From: Nymphaea colorata
Taxonomy: Eukaryota; Streptophyta; Magnoliopsida; Nymphaeales; Nymphaeaceae
Assembly (NCBI RefSeq): GCF_008831285.2
Contig: NW_022205007.1
Location: forward strand, 1-60,577
DNA: 60,577 nt
Direction: 5' to 3'
Of the stretch, positions 26,216-41,002 are shown piece by piece; position 1 is the stretch's first letter, and each line of letters opens with the position of its first letter. The notes below the pieces were generated by a model. That model did not search any database, had not been told where the DNA came from, and saw nothing but the letters and a program-made list of their open reading frames with translations. The position numbers were made by a program, and so were the translations under genes.

Positions 26216-28707
26216 CCATAAGACACCAAATGAATCACTCGAATCTCATTCATTTTCATACAAACTTGTGATTTCGATCTACTAAATCATTTAATATAGA
26301 TGTAACAACAAGTTAAACACATTCAATTAAGCATGCATGATCATATGAATCATTTAAATCTCACTTGTATTGGTAAGCACGCGTGATTTCAATCCTTCAG
26401 ATCGTTCACTATAGATGTAACAACAAATTCAACTCATCGGACTAATTACACGCATTCAAAGTAATGCATAGATCCCATTTGTATCCATATGAACTTGCGA
26501 TTTCAATCATTCATTATAGATGTAATGACAAGTGAAATACACTAGATTAACTGTAAGGGACCAACTTAATGACCTGACTCTCATTCGTTTCCAGACGAAC
26601 TTCTTATTTCAAGCCGCTAAGTCATTCTATACGTATGTAACAAACGGCTACGCACACTCAATTAAATATATTGATCAAATATATATAATAACAAGTGAAA
26701 ATGAATCATTTAATCTCTCAATTAAATATATGTGATCAAATATATGTAATAACAAGTGAAACATATTAGGTTACCTACAAGACACCAAATGAATCACTCA
26801 AATCTCATTCATTTCCATACAAACCTATGATTTCAATATACTAAATCATTTAATATAGACGTAACAACAAGTTAAGCACATTCAATTAAGTATGCGTGAT
26901 CAAATGAATCACTTAAATCTCACTCGTATCGAGACGAATGATTTAGTGTGCGTATGGATACAAATGAATGAGATGTAACAACATGTTCAACTTATTGAAC
27001 AAACTACAAGGGATCAAACTAAACTAATCCATAGGTCTCCTTTACATCCATATAAACTTGTGAGTTTTTATCGTTTAAATCGTTGATCGTAAATGTCATA
27101 ACGAGTGAAACACATTAGGTTAATTATAAGACACCAAAAGAATCACTCAAATCTCATTTATTTTCACACAAACTTGTGATTTGAATTCACTTAATCTAGC
27201 AATATGGACGTAACAACAAGTTAAGCACATTCAATTAAGTATGTGTGATCGTTTGAATCACTTAAATCGCACTTGTATTGATAAGAACTTGTGATTTCAA
27301 TCATTTAGATCGTGCACTATAGTTGTAACAATAAATTCAACTCATCGGACTAACTACACGCGTTTGTATCCACATGAACATGTGATTTCAATCATTTAAA
27401 TCATTCATTATATATGTATTCCAAACGAACTTCTGGTATCAAAGCCACTAGGTCATTCTATACGTAAGTAAGAAATGGTCACGCACATTTAATTAAATAC
27501 AAGTGATCAATTATATGTAATAACAAGTGAAAATCAATCACTTAATCTCTCAATCAAATATAAGTGATGAAATATATGTAATAACAAGTGAAACACATTA
27601 GGTTACTTACAAGACACCAAATGAATCACTCCAATATCATTCATTTTCATACAAACCTATGATTTTAATCTTCTAAATCATTTAATATAGATGTAACAAC
27701 AAGTTAAGCACATTCAATTACGTATGTGTGATAAAATGAATCACTTAAATCCCACTCGTATTGATACGAACATGTGATTTCAATCCTTTAGAACGTTTCC
27801 TATAGATGTAACAACAAATTCAACTTATCGGACTAACTACACGTGTACAAATATAGTGACTTCAACCATTTGCATCCATATAAACTTGTGATTTCAACCA
27901 TCTAAATCATTCATTATAGATGTAATAACAAGTGAAATACATTAGATTAACTATAAGGGACCAATATAGTGACTTGACTCATTCATTTCCAAACGGACTT
28001 CTTTTTTCAACCCACTAAGTCATTCTATACGTATGTAACAAATGGTTACGCACATTCAATTAAATATAAGTTATCAAATGTATGTAAGAACAAGTAAAAA
28101 TGAATCACATAATCTCTCGATTAAACATAAGCGATCAAATGTATGTAATAACAAGTGAAACACATTAAGTTACCTGTAAGACACCAAATGAATCACTCGA
28201 ATCTCATTCATTTTCATATAAACCTATGATTTGAATTTACTAAATCATTTAATATAAACATAACAACAAGTTAAGTACATTCAATTAAATATGCGTGATC
28301 AATTGAATCACTTAAATCCCACTCGTATTGATGTGAACTTGTGCATCGATCACTATAGATGTAACAATATGTTCAACTTATCGTACAAACTAGAAAGGAT
28401 CAAACTAATGCATAGTTCTCCTTTATATCCATATAAACTTGTGAGTTTTAATTATTTAAATCATTGATCATGGATGTAATAACATGTGAAACACGTTAGG
28501 TTAACTATAAGACAGCAAATGAATCTATCGAATCACATTCATTTTCAAACAAACTTGTGATTTCAGTTCGCTTAATCAAGCAACATGGATGTAACAATAA
28601 GTTAAGCACATTTAATTAGGTATGTGTGATCATTTGAGTCACTTAAATCGCACTTGTATTGATACGAACTTGTAATTTCAATCCTTTAGATCGTGCACTA
28701 TAGCCGT
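26201..28707. repeat. Partial HOR unit U8b (2.8-kb subfamily, start missing)
   Basis: It starts inside the E-like monomer, then continues through block 1 to the terminal AB. It lacks the 345-bp ABC segment (junction about 27,775). It carries the middle-subfamily markers GGACGTAAC, GATAAGAACTTG, AATCAATCACTTAATC, GTGATGAAATAT and CAACCCACTAAG. Confidence 0.9.
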
Positions 28708-28883
28708 ACCAATATGAGTCAGATTTAAGTGATTCATATGATCACGCATACTTTATTGAATGTACTTGACTTATTGTGATATCCATGTTAAATGATTTAG
28801 TAGATTGAAATCACAGGCTTGCATGAAAATGAATGAGATTTGAGTGATTCATTTGGTGCCCTATTGTTAACCTAATTCACTTG
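28708..28883 (-). repeat. Inverted satellite segment, U9
   Basis: Full-length copy with the middle-subfamily TATGAGTCAG variant. The direct strand after it reads CACTTGTTCAGCAC. Confidence 0.92.
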
Positions 28884-31513
28884 TTCAGCACATTCAATTA
28901 AATTACAAGTGAAACACTTTAGGTTAACTATATGACACCAAATGAATCACTTGTTAAGGACATCCGTATTAAGAATCATTATAAATGTAACAACTAGTGA
29001 AACACATTAGGTAAACCATAAGACACCAAATGAATCACTCGAATCTCATTCATTTTCATACAAACTTGTGATTTCGATCTACTAAATCATTTAATATAGA
29101 TGTAACAACAAGTTAAACACATTCAATTAAGCATGCATGATCATATGAATCATTTAAATCTCACTTTATTGGTACGAACGCGTGATTTCAATCCTTTAGA
29201 TCGTTCACTATAGATGTCACAACAAATTCAACTCATCGGACTAATTACACGCATTCAAAGTAATGCATAGATCCCATTTGTATCCATATGAACTTGCGAT
29301 TTCAATCATTCAAATCATTCATTATAGATGTAATGACAAGTGAAATACACTAGATTAACTGTAAGGGACCAACTTAATGACCTGACTCTCATTCATTTCC
29401 AGACGAACTTCTTATTTCAAGACGCTAAGTCATTCTATACGTATGTAACAAACGGCTACGCACACTCAATTAAATATATTGATCAAATATATATAATAAC
29501 AAGTGAAAATGAATCATTAAATCTCTCAATTAAATATATGTGATCAAATATGTGTAATAACAAGTGAAACATATTAGGTTACCTACAAGACACCAAATGA
29601 ATCACTCAAATCTCATTCATTTCCATACAAACCTATGATTTCAATATACTAAATCATTTAATATAGACGTAACAACAAGTTAAGCACATTCAATTAAGTA
29701 TGCGTGATCAAATGAATCACTTAAATCTCACTCGTATCGAGACGAGTGATTTAGTGTGCGTATGGATACAAATGAATGAGATGTAACAACATGTTCAACT
29801 TATTGAACAAACTACAAGGGATCAAACTAAACTAATCCATAGGTCTCCTTTACATCCATATAAACTTGTTAGTTTTTATCGTTTAAATCGTTGATCATAG
29901 ATGTCATAACGAGTGAAACACATTAGGTTAATTATAAGACACCAAAGAATCACTCAAATCTCATTTATTTTCACACAAACTTGTGATTTGAATTCACTTA
30001 ATCTAGCAATATGGACGTAACAACAAGTTAAGCACATTCAATTAAGTATGTGTGATCGTTTGAATCACTTAAATCGCACTTGTATTGATAAGAACTTGTG
30101 ATTTCAATCATTTAGATCGTGCACTATAGTTGTAACAATAAATTCAACTCATCGGACTAACTACACGCGTTTGTATCCACATGAACATGTGATTTCAATC
30201 ATTTAAATCATTCATTATATATGTATTCCAAACGAACTTCTGGTATCAAAGCCACTAGGTCATTCTATACGTAAGTAAGAAATGGTCACGCACATTAATT
30301 AAATACAAGTGATCAATTATATGTAATAACAAGTGAAAATCAATCACTTAATCTCTCAATAAAATATAAGTGATGAAATATATGTAATAACAAGTGAAAC
30401 ACATTAGGTTACTTACAAGACACCAAATGAATCACTCCAATATCATTCATTTTCATACAAACCTATGATTTTAATCTTCTAAATCATTTAATATAGATGT
30501 AACAACAAGTTAAGCACATTCAATTACGTATGTGTGATAAAATGAATCACTTAAATCCCACTCGTATTGATACGAACATGTGATTTCAATCCTTTAGAAC
30601 GTTTCCTATAGATGTAACAACAAATTCAACTCATCGGACTAACTACACGTGTACAAATATAGTGACTTCAACCATTTGCATCCATATAAACTTGTGATTT
30701 CAACCATTTAAATCATTCATTATAGATGTAATAACAAGTGAAATACATTAGATTAACTATAAGGGACCAATATAGTGACTTGACTCATTCATTTCCAAAC
30801 GGACTTCTTTTTTCAACCCACTAAGTCATTCTATACGTATGTAACAAATGGTTACGCACATTCAATTAAATATAAGTTATCAAATGTATGTAAGAACAAG
30901 TAAAAATGAATCACATAATCTCTCGATTAAACATAAGCGATCAAATGTATGTAATAACAAGTGAAACACATTAGGTTACCTGTAAGACACCAAATGAATC
31001 ACTCGAATCTCATTCATTTTCATATAAACCTATGATTTGAATTTACTAAATCATTTAATATAAACATAACAACAAGTTAAGTACATTCAATTAAATATGC
31101 GTGATCAATTGAATCACTTAAATCCCACTCGTATTGATGTGAACTTGTGCATCGATCACTATAGATGTAACAATATGTTCAACTTATCGTACAAACTAGA
31201 AAGGATCAAACTAATGCATAGTTCTCCTTTATATCCATATAAACTTGTGAGTTTTAATTATTTAAATCATTGATCATGGATGTAATAACATGTGAAACAC
31301 GTTAGGTTAACTATAAGACAGCAAATGAATCAATCGAATCACATTCATTTTCAAACAAACTTGTGATTTCAGTTCGCTTAATCAAGCAACATGGATGTAA
31401 CAATAAGTTAAGCACATTTAATTAGGTATGTGTGATCATTTGAGTCACTTAAATCGCACTTGTATTGATACGAACTTGTAATTTCAATCCTTTAGATCGT
31501 GCACTATAGCCGT
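28708..31513. repeat. 2.8-kb HOR unit U9 (2,806 bp)
   Basis: Complete unit of the middle subfamily with the ABC deletion at about 30,570-30,600 and all its diagnostic substitutions. Its inverted segment opens ACCAATATGAG rather than ACCAATACGAG. Confidence 0.95.
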
Positions 31514-31688
31514 ACCAATATGAGTCAGATTTAAGTGATTCATATGATCATGCATACTTTATTGAATGTACTTGACTTATTGTATATCCATGTTAAATGA
31601 TTTAGTAGATTGAAATCACAGGCTTGCATGAAAATGAATGAGATTTGAGTGATTCATTCGGTGCCCTATTGTTAACCTAATTCACTTG
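31514..31688 (-). repeat. Inverted satellite segment, U10
   Basis: About 175 bp, with ATTCGGTGCC instead of ATTTGGTGCC and one base missing in TTGTATATCC. Confidence 0.9.
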
Positions 31689-34305
31689 TTCAGCACATTC
31701 AATTAAATTACAAGTGAAACACATTAGGTTAACTATATGACACCAAATGAATCACTTGTTAAGGACATCCGTATTAAGAATCATTATAAATGTAACAACT
31801 AGTGAAACACATTAGGTAAACCATAAGACACCAAATGAATCACTCGAATCTCATTCATTTTCATACAAACTTGTGATTTCGATCTACTAAATCATTTAAT
31901 ATAGATGTAACAACAAGTTAAACACATTCAATTAAGCATGCATGATCATATGAATCATTTAAATCTCACTTTATTGGTACGAACGCGTGATTTCAATCCT
32001 TTAGATCGTTCACTATAGATGTAACAACAAATTCAACTCATCGGACTAATTACACGCATTCAAAGTAATGCATAGATCCCATTTGTATCCATATGAACTT
32101 GCGATTTCAATCATTCAAATCATTCATTATAGATGTAATGACAAGTGAAATACACTAGATTAACTGTAAGGGACCAACTTAATGACCTGACTCTCATTCA
32201 TTTCCAGACGAACTTCTTATTTCAAGACGCTAAGTCATTCTATACGTATGTAACAAACGGCTACGCACACTCAATTAAATATATTGATCAAATATATATA
32301 ATAACAAGTGAAAATGAATCATTAATCTCTCAATTAAATATATGTGTAATAACAAGTGAAACATATTAGGTTACCTACAAGACACCAAATGAATCACTCA
32401 AATCTCATTCATTTCCATACAAACATATGATTTCAATATACTAAATCATTTAATATAGACGTAACAACAAGTTAAGCACATTCAATTAAGTATGCGTGAT
32501 CAAATGAATCACTTAAATCTCACTCGTATCGAGACGAGTGATTTAGTGTGCGTATGGATACAAATGAATGAGATGTAACAACATGTTCAACTTATTGAAC
32601 AAACTACAAGGGATCAAACTAAACTAATCCATAGGTCTCCTTTACATCCATATAAACTTGTTAGTTTTTATCGTTTAAATCGTTGATCATAGATGTCATA
32701 ACGAGTGAAACACATTAGGTTAATTATAAGACACCAAAAGAATCACTCAAATCTCATTTATTTTCACACAAACTTGTGATTTGAATTCACTTAATCTAGC
32801 AATATGGACGTAACAACAAGTTAAGCACATTCAATTAAGTATGTGTGATCGTTTGAATCACTTAAATCGCACTTGTATTGATAAGAACTTGTGATTTCAA
32901 TCATTTAGATCGTGCACTATAGTTGTAACAATAAATTCAACTCATCGGACTAACTACACGCGTTTGTATCCACATGAACATGTGATTTCAATCATTTAAA
33001 TCATTCATTATATATGTATTCCAAACAAACTTCTGGTATCAAAGCCACTAGGTCATTCTATACGTAAGTAAGAAATGGTCACGCACATTCAATTAAATAC
33101 AAGTGATCAATTATATGTAATAACAAGTGAAAATCAATCACTTAATCTCTCAATAAAATATAAGTGATGAAATATATGTAATAACAAGTGAAACACATTA
33201 GGTTACTTACAAGACACCAAATGAATCACTCCAATATCATTCATTTTCATACAAACCTATGATTTTAATCTACTAAATCATTTAATATAGATGTAACAAC
33301 AAGTTAAGCACATTCAATTACGTATGTGTGATAAAATGAATCACTTAAATCCCACTCGTATTGATACGAACATGTGATTTCAATCCTTTAGAACGTTTCC
33401 TATAGATGTAACAACAAATTCAACTCATCGGACTAACTACACGTGTACAAATATAGTGACTTCAACCATTTGCATCCATATAAACTTGTGATTTCAACCA
33501 TTTAAATCATTCATTATAGATGTAATAACAAGTGAAATACATTAGATTAACTATAAGGGACCAATATAGTGACTTGACTCATTCATTTCCAAACGGACTT
33601 CTTTTTTCAACCCACTAAGTCATTCTATACGTATGTAACAAATGGTTACGCACATTCAATTAAATATAAGTTATCAAATGTATGTAAGAACAAGTAAGAA
33701 TGAATCACATAATCTCTCGATTAAACATAAGTGATCAAATGTATGTAATAACAAGTGAAACACATTAAGTTACCTGTAAGACACCAAATGAATCACTCGA
33801 ATCTCATTCATTTTCATATAAACCTATGATTTGAATTTACTAAATCATTTAATATAAACGTAACAACAAGTTAATACATTTAATTAAATATGCGTGATCA
33901 ATTGAATCACTTAAATCCCACTCGTATTGATGTGAACTTGTGCATCGATCACTATAGATGTAACAATATGTTCAACTTATCGTACAAACTAGAAAGGATC
34001 AAACTAATGCATAGTCTCCTTTATATCCATATAAACTTGTGAGTTTTAATTATTTAAATCATTGATCATGGATGTAATAACATGTGAAACACGTTAGGTT
34101 AACTATAAGACAGCAAATGAATCACTCGAATCACATTCATTTTCATACAAACTTGTGATTTCAGTTCGCTTAATCAAGCAACATGGATGTAACAATAAGT
34201 TAAGCACATTTAATTAGGTATGTGTGATCATTTGAGTCACTTGAATCGCACTTGTATTGATACGAACTTGTAATTTCAATCCTTTAGATCGTGCACTATA
34301 GCCGT
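31514..34305. repeat. 2.8-kb HOR unit U10 (2,792 bp)
   Basis: Complete unit, closest to U9: both share the CTTTATTGG deletion in the block-1 B and CAAGACGCTAAG in D. It also lacks a ~15-bp repeat of GATCAAATATA near 32,344. The ABC deletion junction is at about 33,370-33,400. Confidence 0.94.
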
Positions 34306-34481
34306 ACCAATATGAGTCAGATTTAAGTGATTCATATGATCACCCATACTTTATTGAATGTACTTGACTTATTGTTATATCCATGTTAAATGATTTAGTA
34401 GATTGAAATCACAAGCTTGCATGAAAATGAATGAGATTTGAGTGATTCATTTGGTGCCCTATTGTTAACCTAATTCACTTG
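34306..34481 (-). repeat. Inverted satellite segment, U11
   Basis: Full 176-bp copy, TATGAGTCAG type. It is the last inverted A before a ~16-kb stretch without one. Confidence 0.92.
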
Positions 34482-35191
34482 TTAAGCACATTCAATTAAT
34501 TAAATTACAAGTGAAACACATTAGGTTAACTATATGACACCAAATGAATCACTTGTTAAGGACATCCGTATTAAGAATCATTATAATGTAACAACTAGTG
34601 AAACACATTAGGTAAACCATAAGACACCAAATGAATCACTCGAATCTCATTCATTTTCATACAAACTTGTGATTTCGATCTACTAAATCATTTAATATAG
34701 ATGTAACAACAAGTTAAACACATTCAATTAAGCATGCATGATCATATGAATCATTTAAATCTCACTTGTATTGGTACGAACGCGTGATTTCAATCCTTTG
34801 ATCGTTCACTATAGATGTAACAACAAATTCAACTCATCGGACTAATTACACGCATTCAAAGTAATGCATAGATCCATTTGTATCCATATGAACTTGCGAT
34901 TTCAATCATTCAAATCATTCATTATAGATGTAATGACAAGTGAAATACACTAGATTAACTGTAAGGGCCAATTAATGACCTGACTCTCATTCATTTCCAG
35001 ACGAACTTCTTATTTCAAGCCGCTAAGTCATTCTATACGTATGTAACAAATGGCTACGCACACTCAATTAAATATATTGATCAAATATATTAATAACAAG
35101 TGAAAATGAATCATTTAATCTCCAATTAAATATATGTGATCAAATATTGTAATAGCAAGTGAAACATATTAGGTTACCTACAAGACACCAA
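34306..35191. repeat. Start of long unit U11, up to the 832-bp array
   Basis: Inverted segment, remnant, E-like monomer and block 1 of a long HOR unit, with an extra AATT (CAATTAATTAAATTAC at about 34,490). It leads directly into the A at 35,192 that opens the amplified 832-bp array. The rest of this unit resumes at 49,306. Confidence 0.9.
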
Positions 35192-36020
35192 ATGAATCAC
35201 TCAAATCTCATTCATTTCCATACAAACCTATGATTTCAATATACTAAATCATTTAATATAGACGTAACAACAAGTTAAGCACATTCAATTAAGTATGCGT
35301 GATCAAATGAATCACTTAAATCTCACTCGTATCGAGACGAGTGATTTAGTGTGCGTATGGATACAAATGAATGAGATGTAACAACATGTTCAACTTATTG
35401 AACAAACTACAAGGGATCAAACTAAACTAATCCATAGGTCTCCTTTACATCCATATAAACTTGTGAGTTTTTATCGTTTAAATCGTTGATCATAGATGTC
35501 ATAACGAGTGAAACACATTAGGTTAATTATAAGACACCAAATGAATCACTCAAATCTCATTTATTTTCACACAAACTTGTGATTTGAATTCACTTAATCT
35601 AGCAATATGGATGTAACAACAAGTTAAGCACATCAATTAAGTATGTGTGATCATTTGAATCACTTAAATCGCACTTGTATTGATACGAACTTGTGATTTC
35701 AATCATTTGATCGTGCACTATAGTTGTAACAATAAATTCAACTCATCGGATAACTACACGCGTTTGTGTCCACATGAACATGTGATTTCAATCATTTAAA
35801 TCATTCATTATATATGTATTCCAAACGAACTTCTGGTATCAAAGCCACTAGGTCATTCTATACGTAAGTAAGAAATGGTCACGCACATTCAATTAAATAT
35901 AAGTGATCAATTATATGTAATAACAAGTGAAAATGAATCACTTAATCTCTCAATTAAATATAAGTGATCAAATATATGTAATAACAAGTGAAACACATTA
36001 GGTTACTTACAAGTAACCAA
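35192..36020 (+). repeat. 832-bp copy c1 (transitional)
   Basis: Opens with the long-unit A (AATCACTCAAATCTC, TTCAATATAC) and has CATTAGGTTAATT. It lacks most array markers but already has TTTGTGTCCAC. Confidence 0.93.
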
Positions 36021-36851
36021 ATGAATTACTCCAATGTCATTCATTTTCATACAAACCATGATTTTAATCTACTAAATCATTTAATATAGACGCAATAACA
36101 AGTTAAGCACATTCAATTAAGTATGCGTGATCAAATGAATCACTTAAATCTCACTCGTATCGAGACGAGTGATTTAGTGTGCGTATGGATACAAATGAAT
36201 GAGATGTAACAACATGTTCAACTTATTGAACAAACTACAAGGGATCAAACTAAACTAATCCATAGGTCTCCTTTACATCCATATAAACTTGTGAGTTTTT
36301 ATCGTTTAAATCGTTGATCATAGATGTCATAACGAGTGAAACACATTATGTTAATTATAAGACACCAAATGAATCACTCAAATCTCATTTATTTTCACAC
36401 AAACTTGTGATTTGAATTCACTTAATCTAGCAATATGGATGTAACAACAAGTTAAGCACACTCAATTAAGTATGTGTGATCATTTGAATCACTTAAATCG
36501 CACTTGTATTGATACGAACTTGTAATTTCAATCATTTGGATCGTGAACTATAGTTGTAACAATAAATTCAACTCATCGGAATAACTACACGCGTTTGTGT
36601 CCACATGAACATGTGATTTCAATCATTTAAATCATTCATTATATATGTATTCCAAACGAACTTCTGGTATCAAAGCCACTAGGTCATTCTATACGTAAGT
36701 AAGAAATGGTCACGCACATTCAATTAAATATAAGTGATCAATTATATGTAATAACAAGTGAAAATGAATCACTTAATCTCTCAATTAAATATAAGTGATC
36801 AAATATATGTAATAACAAGTGAAACACATTAGGTTACTTACAAGTAACCAA
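36021..36851 (+). repeat. 832-bp copy c2
   Basis: First copy with the full array markers. One base is missing in AAACCATGATTTT. It has TTACATCCAT. Confidence 0.94.
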
Positions 36852-37679
36852 ATGAATTACTCCAATGTCATTCATTTTCATACAAACCCATGATTTTAAT
36901 CTACTAAATCATTTAATATAGACGCAATAACAAGTTAAGCACATTCAATTAAGTATGCGTGATCAAATGAATCATTAAATCTCACTCGTATCGAGACGTG
37001 TGATTTAGTGTGCGTATGGATACAAATGAATGAGATGTAACAACATGTTCAACTTATTGAACAAACTACAAGGGATCAAACTAAACTAATCCATAGGTCT
37101 CCTTTACAGCCATATAAACTTGTGAGTTTTTATCGTTTAAATCGTTGATCATAGATGTCATAACGAGTGAAACACATTATGTTAATTATAAGACACCAAA
37201 TGAATCACTCAAATCTCATTTATTTTCACACAAACTTGTGATTTGAATTCACTTAATCTAGCAATATGGATGTAACAACAAGTTAAGCACACTCAATTAA
37301 GTATGTGTGATCATTTGAATCACTTAAATCCACTTGTATTGATACGAACTTGTAATTTCAATCATTTGGATCGTGAACTATAGTTGTAACAATAAATTCA
37401 ACTCATCGAATAACTACACGCGTTTGTGTCCACATGAACATGTGATTTCAATCATTTAAATCATTCATTATATATGTATTCAAACGAACTTCTGGTATCA
37501 AAGCCACTAGGTCATTCTATACGTAAGTAAGAAATGGTCACGCACATTCAATTAAATATAAGTGATCAATTATATGTAATAACAAGTGAAAATGAATCAC
37601 TTAATCTCTCAATTAAATATAAGTGATCAAATATATGTAATAACAAGTGAAACACATTAGGTTACTTACAAGTAACCAA
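36852..37679 (+). repeat. 832-bp copy c3
   Basis: Carries GAGACGTGTGATT (which breaks the hairpin arm), TTACAGCCAT and TGTATTCAAACG. The first two also occur together in c15, and TTACAGCCAT with TGTATTCAAACG also in c11. Confidence 0.94.
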
Positions 37680-38507
37680 ATGAATTACTCCAATGTCATT
37701 CATTTTCATACAAACCCATGATTTTAATCTACTAAATCTTTAATATAGACGCAATAACAAGTTAAGCACATTCAATTAAGTATGCGTGATCAAATGAATC
37801 ACTTAAATCTCACTCGTATCGAGACGAGTGATTTAGTGTGCGTATGGATACAAATGAATGAGATGTAACAACATGTTCAACTTATTGAACAAACTACAAG
37901 GGATCAAACTAAACTAATCCATAGGTCTCCTTTACATCCATATAAACTTGTGAGTTTTTATCGTTTAAATCGTTGATCATAGATGTCATAACGAGTGAAA
38001 CACATTATGTTAATTATAAGACACCAAATGAATCACTCAAATCTCATTTATTTCACACAAATTGTGATTTAATTCACTTAATCTAGCAATATGGATGTTA
38101 CAACAAGTTAAGCACACTCAATTAAGTATGTGTGATCATTTGAATCACTTAAATCGCACTTGTATTGATACGAACTTGTAATTTCAATCATTTGGATCGT
38201 GAACTATAGTTGTAACAATAAATTCAACTCATCGGAATAACTACACGCGTTTGTGTCCACATGAACATGTGATTTCAATCATTTAAATCATTCATTATAT
38301 ATGTATTCCAAACGAACTTCTGGTATCAAAGCCACTAGGTCATTCTATACGTAAGTAAGAAATGGTCAAGCACATTCAATTAAATATAAGTGATCAATTA
38401 TATGTAATAACAAGTGAAAATGAATCACTTAATCTCTCAATTAAATATAAGTGATCAAATATATGTAATAACAAGTGAAACACATTAGGTTACTTACAAG
38501 TCACCAA
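37680..38507 (+). repeat. 832-bp copy c4
   Basis: Carries AAATCTTTAATATAG, CACAAATTGTGATTTAATTC, GGTCAAGCAC and, at its end, AAGTCACC. It matches c12 and c16 at several of these. Confidence 0.94.
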
Positions 38508-39338
38508 ATGAATTACTCCAATGTCATTCATTTTCATACAAACCATGATTTTAATCTACTAAATCATTTAATATAGACGTAACAACAAGTTAAGCACATT
38601 CAATTAAGTATGCGTGATCAAATGAATCACTTAAATCTCACTCGTATCGAGACGAGTGATTTAGTGTGCGTATGGATACAAATGAATGAGATGTAACAAC
38701 ATGTTCAACTTATTGAACAAACTACAAGGGATCAAACTAAACTAATCCATAGGTCTCCTTTACAGCCATATAAACTTGTGAGTTTTTATCGTTTAAATCG
38801 TTGATCATAGATGTCATAACGAGTGAAACACATTATGTTAATTATAAGACACCAAATGAATCACTCAAATCTCATTTATTTTCAGACAAACTTGTGATTT
38901 GAATTCACTTAATCTAGCAATATGGATGTAACAACAAGTTAAGCACACTCAATTAAGTATGTGTGATCATTTGAATCACTTAAATCGCACTTGTATTGAT
39001 ACGAACTTGTAATTTCAATCATTTGGATCGTGAACTATAGTTGTAACAATAAATTCAACTCATCGGAATAACTACACGCGTTTGTGTCCACATGAACATG
39101 TGATTTCAATCATTTAAATCATTCATTATATATGTATTCCAAACGAACTTCTGGTATCAAAGCCACTAGGTCATTCTATACGTAAGTAAGAAATGATCAC
39201 GCACATTCAATTAAATATAAGTGATCAATTATATGTAATAACAAGTGAAAATGAATCACTTAATCTCTCAATTAAATATAAGTGATCAAATATATGTAAT
39301 AACAAGTGAAACACATTAGGTTACTTACAAGTAACCAA
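38508..39338 (+). repeat. 832-bp copy c5
   Basis: Carries AAACCATGATT, GACGTAACAAC, TTACAGCCAT and TTCAGACAAAC. The combination returns in c17. Confidence 0.94.
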
Positions 39339-40170
39339 ATGAATTACTCCAATGTCATTCATTTTCATACAAACCCATGATTTTAATCTACTAAATCATT
39401 TAATATAGACGCAATAACAAGTTAAGCACATTCAATTAAGTATGCGTGATCAAATGAATAACTTAAATCTCACTCGTATCGAGACGAGTGATTTAGTGTG
39501 CGTATGGATACAAATGAATGAGATGTAACAACATGTTCAACTTATTGAACAAACTACAAGGGATCAAACTAAACTAATCCATAGGTCTCCTTTACATCCA
39601 TATAAACTTGTGAGTTTTTATCGTTTAAATCGTTGATCATAGATGTCATAACGAGTGAAACACATTATGTTAATTATAAGACACCAAATGAATCACTCAA
39701 ATCTCATTTATTTTCACACAAACTTGTGATTTGAATTCACTTAATCTAGCAATATGGATGTAACAACAAGTTAAGCACACTCAATTAAGTATGTGTGATC
39801 ATTTGAATCACTTAAATCGCACTTGTATTGATACGAACTTGTAATTTCAATCATTTGGATCGTGAACTATAGTTGTAACAATAAATTCAACTCATCGGAA
39901 TAACTACACGCGTTTGTGTCCACATGAACATGTGATTTCAATCATTTAAATCATTCATTATATATGTATTCCAAACGAACTTCTGGTATCAAAGCCACTA
40001 GGTCATTCTATACGTAAGTAAGAAATGGTCACGCACATTCAATTAAATATAAGTGATCAATTATATGTAATAACAAGTGAAAATGAATCACTTAATCTCT
40101 CAATTAAATATAAGTGATCAAATATATGTAATAACAAGTGAAACACATTAGGTTACTTACAAGTAACCAA
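39339..40170 (+). repeat. 832-bp copy c6
   Basis: Standard array copy with one private change, GAATAACTTAAATC. TTACATCCAT type. Confidence 0.94.
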
Positions 40171-41002
40171 ATGAATTACTCCAATGTCATTCATTTTCAT
40201 ACAAACCCATGATTTTAATCTACTAAATCATTTAATATAGACGCAATAACAAGTTAAGCACATTCAATTAAGTATGCGTGATCAAATGAATCACTTAAAT
40301 CTCACTCGTATCGAGACGAGTGATTTAGTGTGCGTATGGATACAAATGAATGAGATGTAACAACATGTTCAACTTATTGAACAAACTACAAGGGATCAAA
40401 CTAAACTAATCCATAGGTCTCCTTTACATCCATATAAACTTGTGAGTTTTTATCGTTTAAATCGTTGATCATAGATGTCATAACGAGTGAAACACATTAT
40501 GTTAATTATAAGACACCAAATGAATCACTCAAATCTCATTTATTTTCACACAAACTTGTGATTTGAATTCACTTAATCTAGCAATATGGATGTAACAACA
40601 AGTTAAGCACACTCAATTAAGTATGTGTGATCATTTGAATCACTTAAATCGCACTTGTATTGATACGAACTTGTAATTTCAATCATTTGGATCGTGAACT
40701 ATAGTTGTAACAATAAATTCAACTCATCGGAATAACTACACGCGTTTGTGTCCACATGAACATGTGATTTCAATCATTTAAATCATTCATTATATATGTA
40801 TTCCAAACGAACTTCTGGTATCAAAGCCACTAGGTCATTCTATACGTAAGTAAGAAATGGTCACGCACATTCAATTAAATATAAGTGATCAATTATATGT
40901 AATAACAAGTGAAAATGAATCACTTAATCTCTCAATTAAATATAAGTGATCAAATATATGTAATAACAAGTGAAACACATTAGGTTACTTACAAGTAACC
41001 AA
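40171..41002 (+). repeat. 832-bp copy c7 (consensus-like)
   Basis: No private change seen; a good reference for the 832-bp HOR. The hairpin dyad lies at about 40,296-40,327. Confidence 0.95.
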
